This document shows positions 21,690-30,782 of a stretch of DNA of 64,000 bases, in pieces. The stretch comes from Coniochaeta sp. PMI_546 (lineage: Eukaryota > Ascomycota > Sordariomycetes > Coniochaetales > Coniochaetaceae). Below the pieces are notes generated by a model, which ran no database searches, had not been told where the DNA came from, and worked only from the letters and a program-made list of their open reading frames with translations. Position 1 is the first letter of the stretch. Each line of letters opens with the position of its first letter. The stretch covers positions 2,604,001 through 2,668,000 of the forward strand of contig MU271146.1 of the NCBI GenBank assembly GCA_021432605.1, in the 5' to 3' direction. A program made the position numbers and the translations under genes.

Positions 21690-22103
21690 ATGCCGTCCGT
21701 GAAGAACCCCAATAAGCCCTCCAAGAACCGACTCGCGGCTCGGGCGAATAAGGTCAAGAAGCGGAGCCAGAAGGAGTCCGCCGCCGGTCGCCTGCACGCC
21801 GGTCTCGTCAAGTCCGATCTCAAGCGCGGTGCGAGGCCCGGCCTGTTGCCAACCAGCGGTCCCAGGAAGCCTATCAGTGCCAAGAGACAGCGGAAATTAG
21901 ACAAGAAACTCGGATATGCCCTCAAGCGGAAGATGGAGGCTGACGGTGAGGTCGAGATGAAGGGTTCGTTGTCCCTCATGGACCGACGGGATCGGAGATC
22001 GTAACTAACAGAACTTCGTTCCGTAGATGTCGTGACCGAGGATATTGTCAAGAAGAGCAAATCTGCGAAGGGCGAAGAGAAGATGGAGCTTGATATCTCA
22101 TGA
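21690..22103 (+). CDS. Small basic protein, probably a ribosome-biogenesis factor (Alb1-like)
   Basis: CDS join(21690..21963,22027..22103), 116 aa; the 63-nt intron has an ACTAAC branch point and splits the Asp codon of MKDVVTED. The protein is very rich in Lys/Arg (NRLAARANKVKKRSQKESAAGRL, then PISAKRQRKLDKKLGYALKRK) with an acidic C-terminal tail. This layout is typical of small nucleolar or pre-60S shuttling factors. I lean to the fungal Alb1 family, which works with Arx1 in 60S export, but this is a resemblance rather than a motif match. An open frame from 21645 would add 15 residues; the ATG at 21690 is preferred. Confidence 0.55.
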
Positions 22104-23640
22104 GCATGAGCCTGCGACAACACGCCGAGAAACAGGCTTGTCAATACGGCCATCGCGTTGCACTCCAGAAGCCAAGAAGCCAGCTCTTAACGCCAAGGCC
22201 AAAAAAGTCCATGTCAACTTGATATCGACGCCAAATTGGCTCCATATTTACGGGTCATGGACAGGTGAAGAAAGGAACCGAGTTCCTTCATCCAGCACCG
22301 GATCAGGGATGCGGTCTGCAGCATGTAGCGAGCAGAATTGGAATACAGGAGCCTTTCCACGCTGTCACTGACCTAGTAGCCGCAGGATTCAGGAACGCAG
22401 GCAGGTGGTTGCACTATCCATCTAGATAGCACTGGCTAAATGGAATATGCGCACAGAGCGCATATTCACCGTGCAGAACTAACACTACTCTCGCTCTCGT
22501 GATGTCGAACCTTTGGTGCTATTATCTTAGCGAGATATACATTTTAGTTCTCGTGCTTTTTCCCCTGTGTATCAGTTTCCTTCCTTGACTTCTCTGTTTT
22601 TCAGAGGCGGCAAGTCAGCCGATGGCACTGTTCAGCTTTTGAGGAGACAAGCCGGGCAGCGCAGTGGTGCTGGCAGTCCTAGGCCGAATCTTCACCACAA
22701 TCTGGGATGGTCATGCGATGAAGTGCAAAGAGGGACAGTTGCCTCCCAAGGTGCGACTAGAACGACCATTTGAAGTCTGCCCAAAACCTTTTGCGAGACT
22801 GTTCACAACTAGACGTGAAGGATTGCCATACCACCGACACATCTCCCAAGAGAGCATCTTCGAATTATATCCGCTTTAAACTCCTTGTTTGACCTCTGTT
22901 GTCTCTCGCTTTTCTGCTTCTTTATAGGTCTCGGAGACTAGGAGGTCTTCGCTGATGGAGCATCGGTTTCTCTGTACCCTTGAGGGTTGCTCTGTTTGTC
23001 GCGTGACAAATGTCACTCGAATCCACACTGATTTCCCTACTTGCTTGGCCACGACTCTCCCGCCGAAGAAACCTTTTGCGAGTCGTTCGCTCTACCTTGC
23101 GGCTGGGCTTTGAAACCGAGCTTGGGACCCACAGAGGTCAACGGTCGATGTAGAGAAGCTCCAGAAAACGCTTAGATGTAGTAGGTCGCTTGGTCCTTTT
23201 GATACAGGGGCTTGCTTCCTTCTGTACCAATGCTGCTTGAATCTGGTATTTATGTCGCGCACATGCGCCAGACAAGAATTGGGACGGGAAGAACGACACG
23301 GCCAGAGGTTGCTATTGGGCCACCTTGCCCGAGATGGCTCTATTCATCGAATGTCAGCCCGCGACCCTGTCCCGGGTCTGGGAGTCGGCATCAAAGGACA
23401 TATTCAAGTTGTTTGCTCTTCACGAGACCTAACTTTCAATGGTTGTTGGGACATAGTCCGCCGTCGTCGAGGTGCCTCAACATGGTAGTCACTGTGGGCT
23501 CCAGGGCAACCGCAGACATGACTGGCCTTTGAGTCTGGACTACGGAAACTCTGCCATTCAGAGCCTCTACGGAGAGGACTATCCAGATCTCAACCTCAGC
23601 AAAAGGATGATCGTGGATGGCAGAGTACATTCTATGCATT
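22104..23640. other. 1.5-kb stretch without a supported gene
   Basis: Open frames near 22567-22879 and 23212-23532 are short and have no recognisable domain. This region adjoins the decayed transporter and may be decayed sequence itself. Confidence 0.4.
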
Positions 23641-23664
23641 GGTGACTTCGAACTCGCCTCTCAC

Positions 23665-24620
23665 GAGCTATCGCTGGGCATATCAATGCTTACATCATGA
23701 CTCTCTTGATCCCGTCGACCATCTTTCCATATATCGACTCAGAGCTCCGGCCTGAGCCGAACCACACCTAGAATACCGTGTACCGGCTGCCGGGGGCCGC
23801 CGTTATTGGCTCCATTAGCAGACGGTTATCAGATATCTTTGGGCGCTGCTACTTCATGATGACCCGGCGCAGCGCCGTTATCTTCATCGTCGGTTCCGTC
23901 ATCGGAACAAGGGGCTAGAGTATTCGCTAGATTATCGCCTCCGGCGCCCTATTCGGCATCGACAAACGATCTCAAGAACTGTGTTACGCCTGTATCCAGG
24001 AGCTGATCTCAAGCCATTACGTTTGTTCGCCGTTAAATTGATAGGTATAAGTCTAGCGAATAGCTTCGTTTCGCTGATCATCGCGTTTGTGTTGATGGCA
24101 TACCAACCATCCGTTGGCTGGAGGGCAGCTTCCTGCCATATGTTCAGCGAGCACACGACCACATTCATCCTGCTCTTTTGTTCTAGAAGCTCCCCGACTT
24201 CAAGATGATTGACCGCCGCGACGGCAACATGGAGAGGTAAGTCGAGCTAGGCTATGTCGGACTTTTCTTATTCAGCTCTGATGAAATAATCTTCCTACTA
24301 GGCGTCAAGTTTGGCAGATAAACATATGCATGGAGTTATCCTGCCGCTACTGCCCCTTTAGAGATTGGCTTGGCATGCTACGCCGACAACGGCGCCAACG
24401 GAATCACCCCTGTGTTGGCGTATATCGCTGCTTTGGCTACCAATCTGGCGTATGAGCAGGCCTTCAAGCTGGTCTGCCTGGTCGCTATTGTGTTCGGATT
24501 AGCGTCTATCATCGCTGCGATGTGCATGACAGCACTGGCCGGACAAAGTATGTCAACGAGCGGGCTGTGATACACAACAAGGAAGTCAAGGGGAGTGAAG
24601 AGCAGATATCGAAAGTGGTT
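23665..24620 (+). pseudogene. Decayed TRI12/siderophore-type MFS transporter
   Basis: Translation in shifting frames gives ordered blocks of a fungal MFS protein of the TRI12 family: IAGHINAYIMTLLIPST; SRRLSDIFGRCYFMM (the RLSDxFGRR loop); ASGALFGI then CYACIQE; SLIIAFVLMAYQPSVGWRAA; PDFKMIDRRDGNMER; LGYVGLFLF; and near the end AFKLVCLVAIVFGLASII followed, after a frameshift, by KYVNERAVIHNKEVKG. At least five in-frame stops interrupt it (for example TAG at 23769-23771 where family members have Trp). The middle transmembrane segments are missing between ~24350 and 24370. Several stops fit G-to-A or C-to-T change. Such transporters export toxins or import ferric siderophores. The gene is dead; the family call is solid, the substrate unknown. 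Confidence 0.78.
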
Positions 24621-24978
24621 TGGAATAATCGTTCACTTGGATCCGTCACAAATGGTTTGCATGTGAATAGTTCATCTCGTAGACTTAGTAGAAGCTAGTG
24701 TTACCTTTTTTTCCCTCCCCCTTTTTAAGGCAGATACAGTGATCCCGAGAGAGCTCGCGGATACATGATCTGGGCACCCCTAGACACCAGGCTCCCTTTA
24801 CAAGCTTCAACACCAGGATTGGACAGCTTTCATGGCAATACTTACATTTGGCAATCCCGTCTTCGCGATGACGCCTTTTTACATCTTGAATGTCAGGGAG
24901 ATGCCAGGGAGATGCCATCAGAACCTCTACAACCACTCAGCAAATATGGCATCTTCCAAGATTGCACCCAGGAAACAG
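24621..24978. other. Intergenic stretch between convergent genes
   Basis: 3' flanks of the dead transporter and of the ferric-reductase-like gene. No gene supported. Confidence 0.4.
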
Positions 24979-26882
24979 TTACCACCCGAATCTTTCCTCC
25001 ACAAAGTCAATATCCTGTTGTGAACGCTGTGCACTCCTCACAGCCGTTCTTACGTCGTCAGCGAATCGCCCAGGCCCGCAAACACTGACGCACATGGCGC
25101 CGATTTGCTCAAGGGCCTCTGCCTCTAGAACCATCGCGATATTGGGGCGGCCAGCCGCCACTTCAACCCCGATTCCGTCACCGGCATGTCTCGAGATATG
25201 GCCGAGTCCTGTAACAAACATCCTCAGCTGCAAGATGTCTGGATGTCGCATCCGCATATGGTTGATGGTGTCCAGCCAGGGGCGGATCCACTCAATACTG
25301 TCGGTCCTCCGCACCGCCCAGATGAGCACCATGCGTCTTAATGCGGTCTTTTTAGTTTCGTATCCCTCCAGAAAATGTCGTACGTACGCGATCTGATGAG
25401 TGATTCCGCTTCCTGCAGCGAAGAGAACAGCATGTCCGTAACTTTCGAGAGAGTGATGACCTCCGTAAGGTCCTTCTAAAGTAGCGGTCGTCCGAAACGA
25501 GCATCCAGGCTGCGACTTTGCATAGTCGAATAGATCCCTAGTGAATCCCTTTTGGGCGCTAATGACGAAGGACGCCGTCGTAGACGGGGGGTCGTCGGAC
25601 GATCCGGAATGCTCCCACCATGCAATGGAAAATGGGTGAGACTCCCGAGGGCGGACTGCGGTGAAACGTAGATAGGAGTGCATGCCAGGTTTGATGTTGA
25701 CGCGACGAGGTAGTTTCATCGTGACACGACATGCCTGCGGCTGTCCAGGAATCGTCTCGACCATGGCCCAGGTGGACCTGCCACGGAAGAAGTTACGGCG
25801 GTACACCAGTAATAATCGTGTCAGCCGCTCTGCGCAAAATAGAGCCAGTGCAGTGATGAGTATTGCTCGCTGTGACATGTGGGAAGAAACGATGCAGTGT
25901 GCCATGATGGCGCCGGTGAATGTTATTGCCAAAATGATATGGAGGTGCTTGAACGCTTCGTAGGCTGTCGACCTTAGAGGCTTCAGTGACAGGAAAAAGA
26001 CAATAAGTAGCGAGATGAAACCCACGAGGCCAGAGGTGATGAACTTGCTATGACCGAGCTTAGAAGCAAGGCCAGCCCACCCTTCGCGAGTAACTTTTGG
26101 GTAGACGTAGGCCGTCACATGTAACACCGACTCTAGAATCATTATTCGACCTATTTTAAGATCAGTAAATCAGAGAGCAGTCTAGCAGAGTCTTGAGTGT
26201 GCATACCAATCCAGCGGTGAATGAAATTACAGGTTTCAAAGCTGCTGTTTAGGAGGCGTATCAGAGGGTTGTTTCGTGCCGCCAAGATAATTAACGGCAA
26301 CATGTTGGCAACGGCTATGGTGCCAGAACGTTTTCGAGGCTGTGAGTAAATGCGCTCTTCCGTGTCGAACCAGTCAATCAGGGTAATATAGGCAAGATTG
26401 AGAATGAAGTAGCTCGCCACGCACACGGCGTGCAGTCTCGTGGGGAGAGGGCGGAAGCTCGAGGCTCTTCCTCTCTTCCAGAGAGGTGCGTATATCAAGG
26501 ATCTCTTCAGAATCGGAGTCCATGACCAATAGGGGTAAAGCCACCGTCGTTGGTCCTCTCCCATATCGGCATCGGCTGAGACGACGGAGGCTTGTCGCGT
26601 CCGCCTGTAGATGTACGGAATGACTGCGCAACCAAGTATCAAGATGGCTCCCAATCCTACCAATCCACATAAGAGTCCTACCAGGCCATGGATGACTCGA
26701 TATCCCACATACTGAGATTTGCTTGACATGGTACTGATTATGTTAGACTGTAGCGCCGTGGCAATGGGGTCGGTTACAGCGTTCGGTGTGTATTTGTCTC
26801 CGAGACAAGAAAACTGTCGTGAAAATGGCGTAGTGGTGATCAAGTCATGTATCACGATGGTACTAGTGCGTATCCCTGACAT
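24979..26882 (-). CDS. Ferric-reductase-like transmembrane flavocytochrome (FRE/NOX superfamily)
   Basis: CDS complement(join(24979..26150,26207..26882)), 615 aa, one 56-nt intron completing the Gly codon of HRWIGR. An internal ATG at 26729 is an alternative start. The N-terminal half has about seven membrane segments with haem-ligand histidines (NFIHRWIG; AFKHLHIILA; AHCIVSSH). Next come an FAD-binding HPFSIAWWE, an NAD(P)H-binding AAGSGITHQIAYVRHFL, a CGPGRFADDV block and the family-typical C-terminus FVEERFGW. These enzymes pass electrons from NADPH across the plasma membrane to reduce ferric iron or copper for uptake. The convergent neighbour is a dead TRI12/siderophore-type transporter, which would fit a former iron-uptake pair. 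Confidence 0.87.
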
Positions 26883-27253
26883 AGCGGGAGATTGAAATAT
26901 AAAGATGAGTGGTAAAGAGGGGGGAAATGGAAGACTGATCTCCAGTGCGATGATGAAAGCCTGGTAGCCCGATTATTATATGTAGGTGCAGTCATAGTAG
27001 GTGTTTTGCAGGTCAAAAAGGACGTAGGTTCAGTATATAGTTAAGCGAAAATCTTAAGCTTGACCTGTCGAACCTATTGTTATTACCAACCAGTATTTCC
27101 ACTCGTACGCATCGACGGATGTCAGTAGTGGCTAATAGCGTTGAAGGCTTACATCTGGTCATCTGAACTTCCACGAACCCTCATAGGTTATAAACCCTCG
27201 CATGCTCATATCGCCGGCATGGCTCTAAAATGGCCACCTGTCAAAAACAGTCG
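26883..27253. other. Intergenic stretch
   Basis: Promoter side of the ferric-reductase-like gene and 3' flank of PDX2. Nothing else seen. Confidence 0.45.
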
Positions 27254-28102
27254 TTATTGCGATGATGCTGAATCGCATGCTTTGATAACCTCCTCGAGCC
27301 ACCAGACGTGCATGCGAATGTCGTCTGTAAGCTCCGGATGGAAGCTCGTCCCTACGACGTTCCCCTGCCTCACTGCCACGATATCATTCAGCTTGTTCTG
27401 AGCGTCGGCCACCTCTTCGGCACCCTTGCCGTCAGGTACACGTTTTGTTCGGTCCGGCAGGACAGCGAGAATCTGGACCCCATCCCCCACGTCTGAGGAA
27501 GTTGCTGGAGAACCCTTGGGCACTTCTGAAGTGTGACTCGACAAGATTTGCTCAACGATCGGGGCTCTGATAAACACACCCGGGAATGGCACCGGCCCAT
27601 CTTTCTGTGTAAGGAAAGGCAGGTCGACATCGGCTATGAAGCTCTCAACTTGTCGACCAAAGTGGTTCCGTTGGACTCGGACATCGAGACCACCGATAAG
27701 CTCCTGGCCGCCTTTCTTAGTTGCATTTGCTTCCTCGGAAAGGAGTATGAGGCCAGCACAGGTACCCCAGGTTGGCTTTTTTTGGACTCTGTTTGATCAC
27801 GTTAACTACTTTGTGACAGCCAGGCAAAGGGTACTTGTGACATACTTGACAAATTGTCTAAGAGGCTCGAGGAGACCAGATTGTGCCGCGATGAATGCGA
27901 TTGTTGTGCTCTCGCCACCAGGAATGATCAATGCGTCACAGCGTGAGAGATCGGCTGGATTCCTGACTTCAATGAAGTTTGGTGTCTGTTGTTGCCATTT
28001 TGTGGGATGAGAAGCCTTCAGTTGTGCCAGTGCCTTGTGGAGCAAGGACAGATGTTCGTGAAAACCACCTTGGAGGGCCAGGACACCAACGGTTAGGGAC
28101 AT
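27254..28102 (-). CDS. PDX2: Pyridoxal 5'-phosphate synthase, glutaminase subunit (Pdx2/Sno)
   Basis: CDS complement(join(27254..27788,27846..28102)), 263 aa, one 57-nt intron. Splicing joins LRQFVK to VQKKPTWGTCAGL, which restores the family motif. The start at 28102 (MSLTVGVLALQGGF) is the first ATG; upstream in-frame codons only offer GTG. Catalytic features of the class I glutamine amidotransferase are present: oxyanion block PGGESTT, nucleophile Cys in GTCAG, and the His-Glu pair in TSFHPEL. The enzyme releases ammonia from glutamine and passes it to PDX1 to make vitamin B6. Between ~165 and 225 it carries an insert (SSHTSEVPKGSPATSSDVG...) longer than in bacterial PdxT. It is divergent to PDX1 across about 670 bases. 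Confidence 0.93.
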
Positions 28103-28774
28103 TTCCGCCACTTTGGTAATGTGAGACTGGCCAGCTCAGACGGGAAGGAGAAGAGTCTGTTTGGGGTCGGGTCGGTAGTGGTGGGCCGTTTGCTTTGTCG
28201 AGGCCCAGAGCTAATATTGGTGTAACAAGCTCGTCTGTTGCGGCGTCGAAAAGGGGTTAACTAGAGACTCTGGAGCTATTGACTGCCTTTCGACCTCAAT
28301 GATTGCTGCGACAGAGAGTCCAGCACACCAATGCCCCAGTTTCGGCTACATATGACTTATCCCGTCATCGAAAAAACCTTATTTGCTTCCCGATACCGGT
28401 CTCCAATTTTCGACTGACTCATGGAAACACCGTCCCTACCTACTTTCCAGGGGTCGGAGCGGTGGAAAGCGCCGGCTTGAAGCGGGATAAAAGCACTGTG
28501 CACTTGGCGAAGGGCGCCAAGTCACCTCACTGTGTAGATGGACCGCCACGCTCGGTGAGTCAATAAGCGGAATCCTTAATTCTCTCATCAGCATCTTCAA
28601 TTTCCTCAAACCCTAAAGACCATTCTCGATTTACCTCTGTCTGGTAGCTTGGAGAGTCAATCAATTCCGACCTATAGCTGCAAGGTACTTGGTTATCTAC
28701 GTAAACCGGATTCTGTTTACTTTCATCTCATTCGCCCCTGAGCTCAGGATCGGATCTACAATCAGTCACACAAG
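28103..28774. promoter_or_regulatory. Shared PDX2-PDX1 intergenic region
   Basis: The two start codons are 672 bases apart with opposite directions, so this region must hold both promoters. I see no clear TATA box for either gene. Shared upstream elements would keep the two subunits in balance, as described for SNZ/SNO pairs in yeast. Confidence 0.6.
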
Positions 28775-29752
28775 ATGGCATCTACAAACAGTTCCACTAC
28801 TGTGAACCTCGCAACTCCGGCTACGTCAAGCAACAGTGTCAATGGCTCGGCTGGCACCAATGGTGTCCCGTCATTCGCCATCAAGGCCGGCCTGGCACAG
28901 ATGCTCAAGGGCGGTGTGATCATGGACGTGACGAACGCTGCTCAAGCTCGCATCGCCGAGGAGGCCGGTGCATGTGCTGTCATGGCACTGGAACGTGTCC
29001 CCGCCGACATTCGGGCCCAGGGCGGTGTGGCGCGCATGTCAGACCCGTCTGTCATCAAGGAAATCCAGGCCGCAGTGACCATCCCCGTTATGGCTAAGGC
29101 ACGCATCGGCCATTTCGTCGAGTGCCAGATTCTCGAGGAACTTGGTGTCGATTATATCGACGAGAGCGAGGTTCTCACCCCGGCCGACGAAGCCTTTCAC
29201 GTCGAGAAGCACGGCTTCAAGGCACCTTTTGTTTGCGGGTGCCGCAACCTTGGCGAGGCCCTGCGCCGCATTGCAGAGGGCGCCGCCATGATCCGTACCA
29301 AGGGCGAAGCCGGCACCGGTGACGTCGTCGAGGCCGTCAAGCACATCCGCACTGTCAACGCCGACATTGCACGTGCCCAGGCCGCGCTTCGGCACGGGGG
29401 CGAGGGAGCCCTCCGTGCCCTGGCGCGTGAGATTGGTTGCGACGCGGCGCTGCTCAAGCAAACTGCTGAGCTCGGCCGTCTGCCTGTCGTGAACTTTGCT
29501 GCTGGAGGAGTGGCCACTCCGGCTGACGCGGCTCTAATGATGCAGTTGGGTTGCGACGGAGTATTCGTAGGTAGTGGAATTTTCAAGTCTGGTGACGCGG
29601 CGAAGCGTGCGAAGGCTATTGTCAACGCTACTACCCATTTCAGAGACGCAAAGGTTTTGGCTGAATGCAGCACTGGGCTGGGTGAGGCTATGGTGGGTAT
29701 CAATGTGTCGAGCATGCCTGCTGGTGACAAGCTCGCTGGCCGCGGATGGTAA
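28775..29752 (+). CDS. PDX1: Pyridoxal 5'-phosphate synthase, lyase subunit (Pdx1/Snz/PyroA)
   Basis: Intronless, 325 aa, ATG at 28775. A Ser/Thr/Asn-rich N-terminal extension (~30 residues) precedes the conserved TIM barrel: [35 protein letters not shown] (active-site lysines), [13 protein letters not shown] and [24 protein letters not shown] (phosphate site). The subunit combines ribose 5-phosphate, glyceraldehyde 3-phosphate and ammonia from PDX2 into pyridoxal 5'-phosphate. Codon use is strongly biased and the coding strand GC-rich, as expected for a highly expressed gene. Homologues are A. nidulans pyroA and N. crassa pdx-1. The chain ends at KLAGRGW, near the usual family end. Confidence 0.97.
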   Translation: MASTNSSTTVNLATPATSSNSVNGSAGTNGVPSFAIKAGLAQMLKGGVIMDVTNAAQARIAEEAGACAVMALERVPADIRAQGGVARMSDPSVIKEIQAAVTIPVMAKARIGHFVECQILEELGVDYIDESEVLTPADEAFHVEKHGFKAPFVCGCRNLGEALRRIAEGAAMIRTKGEAGTGDVVEAVKHIRTVNADIARAQAALRHGGEGALRALAREIGCDAALLKQTAELGRLPVVNFAAGGVATPADAALMMQLGCDGVFVGSGIFKSGDAAKRAKAIVNATTHFRDAKVLAECSTGLGEAMVGINVSSMPAGDKLAGRGW

Positions 29753-30101
29753 TTGGTGTGGCAAGAGCTGGACGAGCGATCCGAATATGATCTACGAACT
29801 AAAAGCGCGGTGCATTGATTCAACAGAAGATGGGAGATCTCGAGGGATTTCAACTCAACGGATAGGACCTCACAAATGAAAAGGGAGGAAAAGTCGTGAT
29901 ATGTGAGACATGTGTTTAGTCTCGACGGCACTCAGCACTGTATATAGTACACAAGCAAGCAAATGCGTGGCTTTAAGGCTGCGAGTCCTCGGAATAAAGA
30001 ACGACTATGCTTGCCTGCCGAGTTCATGTTCAGTCCTACCCGTTCAGACATGGTTCACCCTCATCACGTTTGCTTAAACTTGACTATTCTCGACGGATGG
30101 C
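29753..30101. other. Intergenic stretch between convergent genes
   Basis: 3' flanks of PDX1 and the CVNH-like gene. No gene supported. Confidence 0.45.
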
Positions 30102-30662
30102 TCAGCAATTGGCAGCTTTATTTCCAAAGCACTCGAGCCTGCCGTTGGTGTTGTCGACGATGGTATCTGCATATTTGAGTGAGAAAAAGCTCTGCGAACG
30201 GGGTATCGTAAATGGTTGGTACATACTGATGTCGAAGATGGCGGTTGGCCAATTTACCTGCGCAGCGCCTGTCTTGGGGTCACACTGACAGTGAAGTAGG
30301 GTTGGCCCACTGATCAACACTCCGCTGGTGGTCTTGTCATTGCTGCAAGCAACACATTGGTCTCCAAAATGTGGTCTGATTCATTTTCTGGGTCAGCGTG
30401 AATCGTGGCAGGACCGCAGTGAGGTTTCAACATACCCGTCGCCCTTTGGATCCTCCTGAAGCGACCCGTACGTGTTCTTCAAACACCTGTTCAAGTCAAG
30501 CGTGGAACATTGTAGGTTCCCAAAGACGTCCTTACAGTTTGCCGTGAGATATCTGCCGTTGATCTTCACCGAGTTGGCATCGCATGAAGCGACGAAGTTG
30601 TCGGCAAGCACCGAGCTGGCAGCAAGGGTAGAGACTAGTATCGCGTTGTGTACGCCTCTCAT
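30102..30662 (-). CDS. Secreted CVNH-like (cyanovirin-N homologue) protein
   Basis: CDS complement(join(30102..30375,30436..30662)), 166 aa, one 60-nt intron with GTATGT donor and GCTGAC branch point. A signal peptide (MRGVHNAILVSTLAASSVLA) is followed by NFVASCDANSVKINGRYLTA, then STLDLNRCLKNTYGSLQ, which match the first half of a CVNH fold. The second half (FGDQCVACSN, LLHCQCDP, VNWPTAIFDIS) follows the internal pseudo-repeat of CVNH domains. A C-terminal tail of ~40 residues ends in CFGNKAANC. Ten cysteines suggest disulphide bonds. Fungal CVNH proteins bind mannose-rich glycans; secreted forms may act on the fungal or host surface. The glycan specificity cannot be judged here. Confidence 0.7.
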
Positions 30663-30772
30663 GTTGATACAGTTGCCTTAAAACAAGTAATGAGTCTCTC
30701 TTATGACAGGATGAGTCTTCAGGTTTCTAGTAATGCTCCCTTAACATTCTAGATCCATATGATCTTGGGCAC

Positions 30773-30782
30773 TTTATATATA
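30773..30782 (-). promoter_or_regulatory. TATA box of the CVNH-like gene
   Basis: TATATATAAA on the minus strand about 110 bases upstream of the ATG at 30662. It supports this start. Confidence 0.6.
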
